Counted from the first letter of the stretch, positions 30,901-39,790 are shown. The stretch is DNA of 64,000 nucleotides from Prorocentrum cordatum (GCA_963575745.1 CAUYUJ010015274.1:187935-251934); one strand, 5' to 3'. The notes: generated by a model not told the origin, from the sequence alone. Program-made: numbers and translations.

Positions 30901-33900
30901 GCGACTCGTGTAGAGAATGTCGTGCCTGGGAGAAACCAGGCAACACGGTGATGCCTTCTGTGTCACTGCCAGGACGTTTCAACGAGGAAGTCGAATGTGA
31001 TCTTTTCTTTTACAAACAGGAACACATTGTCTTTCACATCATCGACCGTTGTATTCGCTGGGCAGCTGGCACAGAGATTCCTGATAAGACTATGCACGCT
31101 GTTCTCGATGCCTATCACACAACTTGGATGCAACATGGCCCTGCTAAGATCCTATACTCCGATGGGGAAGGAGCGCTGAATAACGATGCAGCAAAGGCCA
31201 TCCTTAAATCCAAGGGAACAGAGCTTCGTATCCGAGCGCGTGGCCAGCACGCCACGACTATCGAAGCTAGGAACGGCATCCTGCGACACCTCATACACGT
31301 GATGGGAGAAGAACTGAATAGATTGAACATCCCTCTGAATTTCACTCGTCTCTTACATGAAGCCTTGTTTGCCAGCAACGCATTTACCTTCTACAACGAA
31401 GTGTCTCCGTATAATGCGCTGTATGGCAGACAACCAGCTATGCTTCCCGATTTCCCTGTCCTGGATCATGATCAGTCCGCTGAATCATCAGATCACTCAA
31501 AGGAAGAGACAATCAGGAGGGTTAGTCTGGAGGCAATCACGCAGGCCACTGCGGTTGCCAAGACGAACAGGGCTCTTCGTACGAAGACTACTGCTACGGG
31601 TGAATTTCACTACAAAGAGGGAGATCTCGTGGACTATCATCGCCCGACCACCACGAAAGACGACTGGGGTGGATGGAGTGGTCCATACCCGGTCATCCGC
31701 AACGAACCTGACCGAGGCCAGGTCATCGTGAAGGTCGGCAATCGCGAAGTGCGAGTACAGTATCCTGACTCACGACATACGCTGTACATCGAAGCACTGA
31801 TGGTCCGCGAGATAGGGTCGGACAATACGGCCCTTCGGACAGTATTGGCCTTTATTGCCGGTCTGCCAGCGGGGAAACCCGCTATGACTTTCGGATACCT
31901 ACCAGCGAAACAGGGCCGACTGCAGATGACTGCTGCGAGCCGGCTTTCGCCTAAGGTGCACTTGGCTCTTCAATATCTCATTCGCAACTATTTTCGCATT
32001 GAAAACGTGGTTGCTGTACGACTTGCTAAGAGCCTGACTAAGTTGCCTGCTGCACCATATGCAGACAGCTGTACACTAGTGCACTATGATAACGATGTGA
32101 CCCCTGGCTTTCATTATTATGAAGCTGATGGCACTGCCTTGAACATCTACGACATCACAGGGTCTACACATTCACGCATCATCCAGTGTCTTAAATCCAA
32201 GAAGCCGCTTGCTGGATTCGACCGAGACCTCACTAAGTTTGAGGAACTCGCTGATGGTTCACCACCAAGCGAGCCACCTCCAGCAGCTGCTCCTGAGCAG
32301 CCTCCTGCGGCGAATGATGGTCGGCTCCCGACCATCATAGAGGAAACAGAAGAGGATCTGGATGTCTTTGTCTTGGAGTCATGGTATGCTGAACTGATGG
32401 ATGACAGAACACTCCTTGAAGCTGACACAGAAGAAGTCATGCACACAGTTCCGACATACATGACAGACTCACAGTGCGTGTTGGTCTCTACGACCTGTGA
32501 AGATGTGCAAGGCCACTTGCCGGTGCGGGGTCACCCGCCAGGATACGACATGGACACCTCTTACTACGTCCCTCTGTGCTCCACTGATCCGGACAGCCAC
32601 TATGATCTGGACTCCGACGAGCACGGGAAGTACATCGAGCTTTGCTTCACAGCAGACATGTCCAAAGTCGTCCTGTCCGAGCAGCAACGCCGATTGTTGG
32701 ATGACAGCAGCGTCACAACTATGCGAGTATATGTTAGTGCTGCCTCCAAACGTGCCGTGGTCGTCAAAGAAGACGACCTACTCACGAAGGCCGACATTCA
32801 AGCGAATCCGGTCAAAGTTTCCAAAGCCCTTTACACAGAATTGAAGACTTGGCTTGACAACAAATGCTTCCAGATGACTGACTTGAGCAAAGCGTCGAAC
32901 ATCATGACTTCACGCTATGTATACAAATGGAAGTTTGTCAAGAACGAGAAGGGCGAAATGGAACGGACGATCAGGTTACGCTTGGTACTTCGTGGCTTCA
33001 TGGACATTGAAGCCTTCGATGTCGAAATCTTCTCTGGCACGGCAAGGAGGTCAAACCAGAGATTGCTCGCAAGTTCTGCTGCATGCAACAAAGCTTGGAT
33101 CATCGGTTCCCTGGACATCAACATGGCTTGCTTGAAGGGACTGACCTATGGCGAGCTCGCCGCGGCAACTGGCGAAAAAGAGCGTGTGGTGTGCTTCGCA
33201 CTACCTCCTGGGTCAGCAGCTGTCCTTCGCACATTGCCAGGCTTTGAGTCATATGACGAATCAAAGCATTGTCTTCGGTGCCTCAAGCCGGGGACTGGCA
33301 CGAAGGATGCTCCCAGGGCATTCTCGCTGAAGCTCAGGTCCATCACCAGGAGCTTTGGACTACAGCCTACTTCATACGATGAAGAGTTCGAGATGAGTTC
33401 AAACCTCTTGACAGCCAAACACGTTGATGACATCAATATGACTGGGAAGGAAGATTCCATTGACAAGTACGTCAAATGTGTTGAAGATACGTTTGGAAAA
33501 TGCAAACTGAACAAGCACACATACACAAATTGTGCCGTTCGGTACAACAAGACCGATGATGGGAGCGTCACTCTTGATCAGGACGAATACATCAAACAAC
33601 TTCGTCCTATCACACATCCAGAGCTCACAGGCGCTGATCCTGAGAGCAAAGCGACAAAGACGATTTCTGATATGTTCGTCAGTCTTCGTGGCGCTCTAGC
33701 CTATGCGTTGATCACGCAGGTATGGCTGATGGTCTATGTTGTTTCACTGCAACGTATCCAGGAACCGACAAACATCCAGGTACGACGACTGAACGCGGTT
33801 ACCAGGAAATTGCAGGCAGGTCCGAAGAAGATCGTGTATCAAGCTATGATTCCAACAGGAGAGGTCGACCTGCATAGCGATTCCGGCTATCGTCGTCTCA

Positions 33901-34547
33901 ACGGAGATGAAGACGACGAAGTCAAGGGCTACGGTATCCGCGGGGCTAACCTGCTGAGGCGTGGCCACACGCAAGCGGGGGAACCCGTCGTGCACCTGGT
34001 GGGCGCATACTGCAAGTCTCATCGACTGCAGGTGCGTTCGAGCTACTCTGCGGAAACACTGGCAGCAGCCCACAATTCGGAAGACTGCTACCCGACCATT
34101 GTAACGCTCCACGAGCTACACTCGGGACCATTGACCCCCACACAGTTGAAGAACATATTGGAACTGGGTGGTCTATGTATCAAAGTCACTCTGACTATTG
34201 ATGCCGAGTCTGTCTTCAAGTCTTTGTCTAGCAAAGATCTGAAGAAGCCCACAGAATGCACTCTGCTTGGGCACATCAGCTGGATCCGCCAGATGATGGA
34301 GCGCGGAATCGTTGAAAGCGTCCAATGGTGTGACACGCGGGATATGACTGCCGATGGTCATACCAAAGGTAGTATTGACCGCGCGTTGCTCCTACAGGTA
34401 ATGGCCGGTCAGCAATCCTTCAAGCACGAGCTGAAGAAACATACTCCGTATAGGGCGGGCAGGTCGTCTCAGGACGGCCCTGCCTCCCGAGCTAGCGGGG
34501 AAACCCGCGCGCAGGTGCGCTTTAGTAGCGAGGAAACTCGCCGGTAG
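27798..34547 (+). CDS. ORF4: methyltransferase-like, integrase, reverse transcriptase, RNase H polyprotein
   Basis: Residues are counted from 27798 (a GTG); natural coding begins near 27965 after a +1 change from ORF3. N-terminal region (about 60-370): LWVATPSDWY, VILGPPGHFW and CTCG...H motifs suggest a diverged methyltransferase-like domain. A second copy at about 535-740 has LELCGGKGG (540-548), PSCRTTG (597 on), DQC (676) and RKPTQMMAN. Integrase: zinc ligands H1003, H1008, C1035/C1038/C1041, catalytic D1068, D1122, E1156. Reverse transcriptase: D1773 (SLDIN) and HVDD (D1877, D1878). RNase H: D2028, E2086, D2135, D2186, with the copia-style TRDMTADGHTKG end. All catalytic acids are present and no stop interrupts the frame, so activity is plausible. 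Stop at 34545-34547, inside a hairpin repeat. Confidence 0.92.
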   Translation: MRERRSWVTLRIGRNTLTSLRTTRRVCLRAWPRQRLPRSHPRTARLRVKRQLGLTTAADGGGAPAALACEEKPNTGLLATYVGRAEAREEKYHSKCLVIEDIRTACAELRTRGYIFDRITHNKVMTSTGTQYLGNLLAGDYNMLWVATPSDWYVRTPGKRAGPHYQRIQNLLIKARALRMQIVILGPPGHFWKQGPIKDVIEDLKLSIIRMGLCHFGIKFDRSSKYPSGFYIQVATSCPHIPLNLWRCTCGSHKEHDLDWYGKDQQRAEFRHKTLAIITARFLDQLNKANMIRNERSAVHLSVCTRVDKKVRHYVQCPQKGPQWDHVVRRVTTDLDTNKIVQDIKIQDQPTGYNYVAPLPDGVTNISTRLYWEPPAPVLHGDGESRRPRPKRVTIVDDDRSPPPSIERCQTRPTNFSEIPPFPDLTADPSAAGLSAETALPTDARIKQKEKQKADKGAGIKPKKIPKKVEDGSDDCGEDLKGLDCSTYFNDVPLDDSDSDSESEDIFMMLPAGQPADSHADVFSVVQSLCYGRNNQVDMLELCGGKGGISILAFKRGLSSGGNLDKISMVDLGNSEVQRAVLHYLKTCFVKITILQPSCRTTGLPSYFNAQVNHDTWLKHHKEDLPHITFCGTVALLQDDLRRFFLREQPMGTWVDEIQPWKELAQRKVTCQTIIDQCTTGLKDSFGQYIRKPTQMMANKEELLAPFRGKRCPGNHVHANACNKELARAAQYTYRMQSLIVDAVQIAKDLFAYGRDPFANRERSYAFVTNSAGYDLDDPTIQRHSNGEILRPPSGGLGCPGCVDNNYKQSPRHSRNPKMCRWYDVEPYYWDCPSCKKEYQKSNPHHAKISGQCRFAEKWKLPDNFGQPRPAGQAAPAAPAAEAAPAAKAAPAAKARIRAPRPPRPGEGDPTAGASSHDITKAEGAYGDTTGAGSSDDHRRLPQVAARRGRMEGGDPPPPPQPHAEPRPRPRLPDWTRFDVQLSLQNLRSFDPAVVQRELRKLHLRWFHAKEPKMRMILAKVGLGETRLSLIKGICDSCRECRAWEKPGNTVMPSVSLPGRFNEEVECDLFFYKQEHIVFHIIDRCIRWAAGTEIPDKTMHAVLDAYHTTWMQHGPAKILYSDGEGALNNDAAKAILKSKGTELRIRARGQHATTIEARNGILRHLIHVMGEELNRLNIPLNFTRLLHEALFASNAFTFYNEVSPYNALYGRQPAMLPDFPVLDHDQSAESSDHSKEETIRRVSLEAITQATAVAKTNRALRTKTTATGEFHYKEGDLVDYHRPTTTKDDWGGWSGPYPVIRNEPDRGQVIVKVGNREVRVQYPDSRHTLYIEALMVREIGSDNTALRTVLAFIAGLPAGKPAMTFGYLPAKQGRLQMTAASRLSPKVHLALQYLIRNYFRIENVVAVRLAKSLTKLPAAPYADSCTLVHYDNDVTPGFHYYEADGTALNIYDITGSTHSRIIQCLKSKKPLAGFDRDLTKFEELADGSPPSEPPPAAAPEQPPAANDGRLPTIIEETEEDLDVFVLESWYAELMDDRTLLEADTEEVMHTVPTYMTDSQCVLVSTTCEDVQGHLPVRGHPPGYDMDTSYYVPLCSTDPDSHYDLDSDEHGKYIELCFTADMSKVVLSEQQRRLLDDSSVTTMRVYVSAASKRAVVVKEDDLLTKADIQANPVKVSKALYTELKTWLDNKCFQMTDLSKASNIMTSRYVYKWKFVKNEKGEMERTIRLRLVLRGFMDIEAFDVEIFSGTARRSNQRLLASSAACNKAWIIGSLDINMACLKGLTYGELAAATGEKERVVCFALPPGSAAVLRTLPGFESYDESKHCLRCLKPGTGTKDAPRAFSLKLRSITRSFGLQPTSYDEEFEMSSNLLTAKHVDDINMTGKEDSIDKYVKCVEDTFGKCKLNKHTYTNCAVRYNKTDDGSVTLDQDEYIKQLRPITHPELTGADPESKATKTISDMFVSLRGALAYALITQVWLMVYVVSLQRIQEPTNIQVRRLNAVTRKLQAGPKKIVYQAMIPTGEVDLHSDSGYRRLNGDEDDEVKGYGIRGANLLRRGHTQAGEPVVHLVGAYCKSHRLQVRSSYSAETLAAAHNSEDCYPTIVTLHELHSGPLTPTQLKNILELGGLCIKVTLTIDAESVFKSLSSKDLKKPTECTLLGHISWIRQMMERGIVESVQWCDTRDMTADGHTKGSIDRALLLQVMAGQQSFKHELKKHTPYRAGRSSQDGPASRASGETRAQVRFSSEETRR

Positions 34548-34652
34548 CGAGGCTACTCGCGCGCCCTTGCCTTGTAGGCAGCCGCTGTTGCCTAGCACTG
34601 TTTTTTCCGCGTAATGTAGAAATTCGGTGCTTGCTCGTCTCCTCCCCCTCCA
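34548..34652 (+). other. 3' non-coding segment before the 3' LTR, with a pyrimidine tract
   Basis: This short stretch follows the ORF4 stop and includes the last hairpin (to 34560). Where a purine-rich polypurine tract would be expected just upstream of the 3' LTR, the + strand instead shows CTCGTCTCCTCCCCCTCC (about 34634-34651). No + strand polypurine tract is visible. Confidence 0.7.
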
Positions 34653-34936
34653 ACTTTAAACGGAGAGGGTTAAAGGCGAGATGTAAATCGAGCATGCACC
34701 GCTGCCGTGCCTGGCTCAAGCCGGGCCCGGCCGAACATGTGATTGTGCCTCACCGAGGCGCACTACTCGCATCTGAGATCGGAAAAGACCTTTCTATTGA
34801 AGATGCCCCTTCTATCCTTTACTCCAGATCCCATGCTTCATCTTGCTCTCTTGCTCATGCGGTATGAGCCAAAGCCTGGGATATGGGAGCGCCTAAGGCG
34901 GAACATATATCTTGGCTTACCAGTGCGTTCTCGACT
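34653..34936 (+). repeat. 3' LTR
   Basis: Partner of 18409-18692 with four differences. It retains an open frame equivalent to the ORF1 N-terminus (ATG at 34803), which then runs out into the flanking decamer array. The 285-bp identity also includes one A before it (34652) that is ambiguous with the target duplication. Confidence 0.92.
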
Positions 34937-34941
34937 AAGGA
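34937..34941. repeat. Target-site duplication, right copy (AAGGA)
   Basis: Immediately follows the 3' LTR and equals 18404-18408. The flanking sequence continues the same GGCCC/CCAAGAGGCCC array, so the pre-insertion site was inside that array. Confidence 0.8.
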
Positions 34942-35475
34942 GGCCCCTCAAGAGGCCCCAGGAGACCCCCAAGAGGCCCAAAGGAGGTCCCAAGAAGCCC
35001 CAAATCGGTCCCCAAAATGCTTCGGGCACCTGGGCACCCGGCCCGGCCGCATGGGGCCGGAATCCTGCCGAACCTCATCGAACCTTTTAATCCGCCAGGA
35101 CCCCTACAGAGGCAAGCTATGATTGGGTACGAACCCATGGCAACCGCCGCTACCTTCGTCGCCGCGATCGCCGCCGTCTTCATCGCCGCCGTCTTCATCG
35201 CCGCCGTTGTCGCCGTCCTCGGGGTTCTGTTCGGGCACCCTCTGGCCATCTCGTGGGGCACGCTGGGGGATTATCAGAGGCATCCGTAAGTATCGTAAGG
35301 GGCCCCGCGACTTCCCCCAGAGACTCTAACTACAGAAACTCCTTTCGTATTCCGGCCAGAAGCATCCAGAAACGATGTACATTAGCCCTGGCGGGGGGAA
35401 TGATGGCGATGGTGATGTTCATGATGACGACGGTGACGATCCTAGCTAGAACCTAAGCGCGCGCGAAGCGCGCGC
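34942..35475. other. Decamer-array remnant and unassigned sequence
   Basis: 34942-35020 continues the CCAAGAGGCCCC array. 35140-35215 is a GCC/ATCGCCGCC-rich tract (TCGCCGCCGTCTTCATC repeated). AAGCGCGCGCGAAGCGCGCG at about 35456-35475 is a GC hairpin next to the TA tract. No gene is recognised. Confidence 0.6.
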
Positions 35476-35477
35476 GT

Positions 35478-35479
<2 letters not shown>

Positions 35480-35515
<36 letters not shown>
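35480..35515. repeat. (TA)n microsatellite
   Basis: Pure TA dinucleotides for about 36 bp, directly after the GCGCGCG hairpin and before a CCTTAGGGGACGAGG segment. Confidence 0.95.
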
Positions 35516-35519
<4 letters not shown>

Positions 35520-35520
<1 letters not shown>

Positions 35521-36440
35521 AGGGGACGAGGCCCCCTGGCCGCGCCCAGGGACCTCCGCAGGGCATGGGGGGACGGGCCCCGAGACCACTCCCAGATCGC
35601 TTCCAAGCGCGCTCCAAGCTCGAAGAACCGCCTTCAGGCACCTTGCAATCGTTTCCGAACGCGCCACGGGTCAGGAAAACACTTCCTAATCGTTCAAAAG
35701 GCAGCTCCCAGACTGTCCCAGAGCGTTCCAAGATCCTCACGAAACCTCCCAGGCCCTGCCCCGGAAGCTTCCGAAGCGCCCAAATCGTGAAATTCCAATG
35801 GGGAAACGTACATTTTCAGCATTCACGCCTCAGCCTAGAGCCTTCCGAGCCTGCCCCAAGAAGCCCCAGGACCCCCCCGAGAGAGCCCCCAGACATTCCA
35901 AAGTTCCCCAAGACAGCCACAAGAACGGCCCAGAGGCGCACAAAACAACCCAAGACGGCTCGCAGACGGCGCCAAGAGCAGCCCACGAGAGGAAGCCGGA
36001 GCCCACGGATCCACTTGCCCGACACAAGGTGCCCCGAGGAGGCCCCCAGAAGGCCCCCAGAGACCTCCCAGGATTTGCCCCGGAAGCCTCCGAGGCGCCC
36101 AAATCGTGAAATTCCCATGAGGAAACGTACATCTTCAGCAATGGCGCCTCAGCGTTCTTCAATGCCTTCAACACCGCCAAAGAGCCCGCCGAGCCTGCCC
36201 CAAGACGCCCCAGGAACCCCCTGAGAGATCCCCCAGACGGTCCAAAAGGGCCCCAAGACAGCCCCAAGAACGGCCCAGAGGCGCACAAAAAAGGGCTCCC
36301 AGACGGCGCCAAGAGCAGCCCACGAGAGGAAACCCGACACAAGGTGCCCCCAGGAGGCCCCCAGAAGGCCATAAAGACCCGTCAGCGGTCCCCCCAAGAG
36401 GCGTCTGAGAGGCACCCACAACGCCCCAGTTTACACAGGT
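35520..36440. repeat. Decamer-type array containing a 319-bp tandem duplication
   Basis: CCCAAGACGGCCC/CCCCAGGAGGCCCC variants fill the interval. Two units sharing CAAATCGTGAAATTCC, GAAACGTACAT and GGCCCAGAGGCGCACAAAA occur at about 35765-35945 and 36084-36290 (CAAATCGTGAAATTCC at 35781 and 36100). The open frames across it are repeat artefacts. Confidence 0.75.
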
Positions 36441-36465
36441 TAGCCAGCATGGGCCCTTATCACTC

Positions 36466-36812
36466 GTGTATTGCATGTATTGCAATCTATGCGGTGCAAG
36501 CCATGTGGTGCGATCCATGTGGCGCAATCTAGATCGTGCAATCTACGTGGCGCAGTTAATGCGGTGCAAAGCAATGCAAACCGGTGCAGAACCTTACAGA
36601 GCAATGCAAATCCATGCAAACACATGTAAATCAATGCACAACATCACAACGCAATGTACAGCAATGATCAGCAATGACACGCAATGCAATACAATGCAAA
36701 GCAACGCAACGCAATGCAACGCAATGCAAAGCAACGCAATGCGAGACAAAGCGATGTAAAGCAATGCGATGTAAAACAATCCGACGCAATGCAAAGCAAT
36801 GCAAGGCTTGCG
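36466..36812. repeat. GCAATGCAAA-type decamer array
   Basis: Starts as irregular TTGCAATC/GGTGCAA units and becomes GCAATGCAAAGCAACGCAAT repeated to 36812. A sister array with GCAATGCCAA units lies at 53.06-53.30 kb. Open frames encode Gln/Asn/Met/Cys repeats and are artefacts. Confidence 0.85.
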
Positions 36813-37125
36813 ATGAGAACGGGGGTGTTGCAACGGGGGGGGTCAACGGGGCGGCGAAACGGACGGCAACGGGGCGCCGGGCCAACAGACGGGCCTTGCA
36901 TTGGGGACACTAGTGCGGCGACGGACGGGAACGGGGCCGCCAAGCCAACAGACAGGTCCAGCTCCACAGAAGCGAAGTAAGAACCTTTCAATGCAAGCAC
37001 TACTGGGCGAAACTGCATATATGTATAATCATATCACATATTTATACATACGTACATATTACCATGTCTATCGATATGTGTATACATATAAGTATATGTA
37101 TATGTGTATGTGTGTACATACACAC
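36813..37125. other. Unassigned spacer
   Basis: GC-rich AACGGGGCGGCGAAACGG-like repeats (36835-36950) followed by about 150 bp of AT-richer ATACATAT sequence leading into the TATG tract. No gene. Confidence 0.5.
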
Positions 37126-37231
37126 ATGTATGTATGTATGTATGTATGTATGTATGTATGTATGTATGTATGTATGTATGTATGTATGTATGTATGTATG
37201 TATGTATGTATGTATGTATGTATGTATGTAT
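37126..37231. repeat. (TATG)n microsatellite
   Basis: About 26 near-perfect TATG/GTAT units. Its open frames encode the periodic CMYV peptide and are not genes. Confidence 0.95.
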
Positions 37232-37261
37232 GAAAGAGCGTGTTCTGTTCTACCGCTGCTG

Positions 37262-38225
37262 GTGGAAAACCGGAGGGGGTCACTACGGTTCGAACCCCTC
37301 CCCCCCCCTCCGGAAAACCGGGGGGGTCACTACCGGTTCGAACCCCTCCCCACCCCCCCCAGTTCATCATGAAAAGGGGGGGGTCACTACCGGTTCGAAC
37401 CCCCCCCCCTCGAACTCGAAAACCGGGGGGGGGTCACTACCGGTTCGAACCCCCCCCCTTCCCCCTCCTCGAAAACTGAGGGGGGGTGCGGACAGTGGTG
37501 GGGACGGTGGTGGTGGAGACAGTGGTGAGGGGGACAGCCGGACAGTGGTGGGGACAGTGGGACTGGTGGGGACGGTAGTGGTGGGGACAATGGTGAAGAC
37601 AATGGTGGGAACAGTGGGGACAGTGGGACAGTGGTGGGGACGGTGGTGGTGGGGACAGTGGTGTAGGGACAGTGGGAATGTGGTGGAAACAGTAGGACAG
37701 TGGAGGGTACAGTGGTGGTGGGGACAGTGGTGAAGGCGGTGGCGAGGACGGCGGTGGGACAATGGGACAGAGGTACAGTGGGGACAGTGGTGGGGACAGT
37801 GGGGACAGTGGTGGGAACAGTGGGACAGCTCAGTGGGCCAGCGGAGGAGTCAGTGGGACAGTGGGGACAGTGGGGATAGTTGGGCAGTGGTTGGGGCCTT
37901 GGAGAAAGTTGGGAGGGTGGAGCCGTGGTGGGAACAGTGGTGGGGACAGTGGGGACAGTGCGACAGTGGTGGTGGCACTGGTGGGGACAGTAGGGGCGGT
38001 GGTGGAACCAGTGGGGACAGTGGTGGTGAGGACAGTGGTGCTGGGAACAACAGTGGGGGATGTGGTGAGGACGGTGGTAGGGACCGGGAGTCGTTTGCTG
38101 GCGGTGAGAGGGGGGGTGGGGAGGGGTTCGAACCGGTAGTGACCCCCCCTCCGGTTTTCGAGGGGGGGGGGGTTCGAACCGGTAGTGACCCCCCCCGGTT
38201 TTCGAGGGGGAGGGGGCCGAGCCAG
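37262..38225. repeat. Mirrored composite block: GGTTCGAACC units around a GGGGACAGTGG minisatellite
   Basis: The left side (37262-37485) has four units of AAACCGGGGGGGTCACTACC followed by GGTTCGAACCCC. The right side (about 38120-38215) has the same units in reverse complement (GGTTCGAACCGGTAGTGACC). Between them, 37490-38095 is an irregular GGGGACAGTGG minisatellite with GGTGGTGGGGACAGTGG variants. The GGTTCGAACC core matches the pol III B-box consensus, but no tRNA cloverleaf was found. Confidence 0.8.
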
Positions 38226-38321
38226 GGGGGGGTGATTTTCGGAGGGGGGGGGGAACCCCAGGCTCCGGAGGAAAAGGGCGGCAATTTTCCACAGTAAGGC
38301 GGCGGTGGATCACGCTCTCTC

Positions 38322-39316
38322 GTATGTATGTATGTATGTATGTGTGTATGTGTATGCACGTATGTGTATGTATGCATATATGAATGAATGAATGTACGTA
38401 CGTACGTATGTATGCATGTATGAATGTATGTACGTATGTACGTATGCACGCATGTACGTATGTACGTATGTATGTACGTATGTATGTAGTGTACGTATGC
38501 ATGTGTGTATTTATGTATGAATGTATGCATGCATGCATGCATGCATGCATGTATGTATGTGTACATGTGTGTATGTATGGATGTATGCACGTACGTACGT
38601 ATGTATGCATTTATGTATGTATGTCTGTATGTTTGAATGTACGTACGTACGTATGTATGCATGTATGAATGTATGTACGTATGTACGTATGTACTCATGT
38701 GCGTATGTACGGATGTATATACGTACGTATGTAGGTATGTATGTACGTATGTATGTATGGATGGATGGATGTATGTATACATGTATGCATGCATGCATGC
38801 ATAAATGCATGCATGTGTGTGTGCATGTATGTATGTATGTATGTATGTGTGTATGTGTGTATGTGTGTATGTGTGTATGTGTGTATGTGTGTATGTGTGT
38901 GTATGTATGTATGTGCGTACGTATGCCTGCATGCATGCATGTATGCATGTATTTATCTACGTACGTACGTATGTATGTATGTATGCATACATACATACAT
39001 ATATATATATATGCATGCATGCATGCATGCATGCATGCATGCATGTATGTGTGTATGTTTGTATGTATATGTGTATGTGTGTATGTGTGTATGTGTGCAT
39101 GTATGTATGTGTGTATGTATGTATGTACATACGTACGTACGTACGTACGTATGCGTGCATGTCTGCATGTGTGTGTGTGTACGTGTGTATGTATGTATGT
39201 ATGCATGTATGTACGTATATGTATATGTGTGTGTATCACATAGATGTGCAAATATACGTATGTGTACATCTATGTGTTTATATGTGTGTGTACATATATA
39301 TGTACATATATACATA
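38322..39316. repeat. Degenerate GTAT/GTAC/GCAT tetranucleotide tract (~1 kb)
   Basis: Long, imperfect TATG repeat with CGTACGTA, ATGCATGC and GTGTATGT sub-tracts. Both strands stay open in several frames because the periodic sequence rarely yields stops. Protein predictions here are artefacts. Confidence 0.95.
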
Positions 39317-39424
39317 GGTAGGTATGTATGTATGTAGGTATGCATGCTTACACACGTATCTACATATATATAGATATGTGTCTATATCTGTATATCGAGA
39401 CACACATACACTCACATACATATA

Positions 39425-39790
39425 TCCCGCGCACGAGGCCTGGGCGCCCGGGGCCCAGGCCCCGAGCGCGCACGGGGGGGACCGGGGCCTCCGAGACCGC
39501 TCCCAGAGCACCCCGGAGGGGCCGTGGTGCCCCAGAGAGTTCCAAGACGCTCCCAGAAGCCCCCAGGGGACTTCGACAAGCCCCTCCAAGACAGCCCACA
39601 TAGCCCCAACGTGGCCCAAAGTGGGCTCCAGACCGCAAATACATGGCCCAAAGAGGCCTCAAGAGAGCTCCGAGAGGCGTCCCGAGAGAGCCCGAAGAGG
39701 CCCAAATCTTTGATTTTCATTGGCTTTCTGAATGTTATTCGGTTTCTCGCGTTTTCGACCTTCCGACGCTCCAAGACGGCCGACGACGCT
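39425..39790. repeat. Decamer array with linker, reverse orientation
   Basis: CCCAAGA/GGCCC variants, then a linker (39705-39780) with ATCTTTGATTTTCATTGG and TCGACCTTCCGACGCTCC. The linker is the reverse complement of the GGAATGCCGAGAAG-type linker seen at 42.2 and 45.4 kb. Confidence 0.7.

Larger units (their letters stand above)
18814..34560 (+). repeat. Dispersed 14-nt hairpin family (about 46 copies)
   Basis: The consensus is GCGGG-GNNA-CCCGC, a 5-bp stem with mostly GCCA, GTCA, GCTA, GAAA or GCAA loops. Examples: 18839, 18946 (7-bp stem), 19786, 20731, 21112, 21148, 21994, 22024, 22795, 23008, 24391, 25581, 26163, 27275, 27644, 29331, 31869, 32525, 34495. Compensatory stems are GCGGA/TCCGC (18814, 26052, 27908, 29076), GCGGC/GCCGC (26181) and GCGAG/CTCGC (34528, 34547). 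Copies lie in three coding phases: AGPPA-type (most), RGHP-type (18948, 18963, 20889, 24162, 32525) and SGxTR-type (18839, 34495, 34528). They sit in linkers and avoid the KptA, integrase and RT cores. Six copies have a 5-nt loop. Positions were collected by eye. Confidence 0.9.
18409..34936 (+). mobile_element. 16.5-kb Ty1/copia-type LTR retrotransposon with captured domains
   Basis: The boundaries are set by 284-bp direct LTRs (16244-bp offset, 4 mismatches) and an AAGGA duplication. The internal order is PBS, Gag with CCHC knuckle, Tpt1/KptA-like domain, RING-H2, aspartic protease, methyltransferase-like domain(s), integrase, reverse transcriptase, RNase H, 3' LTR. Integrase before RT is the Ty1/copia (Pseudoviridae) arrangement. 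At 16.5 kb it is about three times a typical copia element. Near-identical LTRs imply a recent insertion. The protein is split over four ORFs with frame changes (-1, -1, +1). Hairpins of the GCGGG-GNNA-CCCGC family occur throughout the interior but not in the LTRs. Confidence 0.93.

Noticed and set aside
18842-34560. AGPPA as a selected Pro/Ala peptide repeat
   Set aside because: The same 14-mer is used in three coding phases and stem changes are compensatory, so the peptide reading alone does not explain the repeat.
37262-37485. tRNA genes or tRNA-derived SINE heads suggested by GGTTCGAACC
   Set aside because: No A box, acceptor stem or anticodon stem could be placed around the B-box-like motif.
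37387-39345. Long His/Thr/Tyr/Ile and Cys/Met/Tyr/Val frames (up to 407 codons) on both strands
   Set aside because: Tetranucleotide TATG/GTAC repeats and the GGGGACAGTGG array give long open frames without selection.
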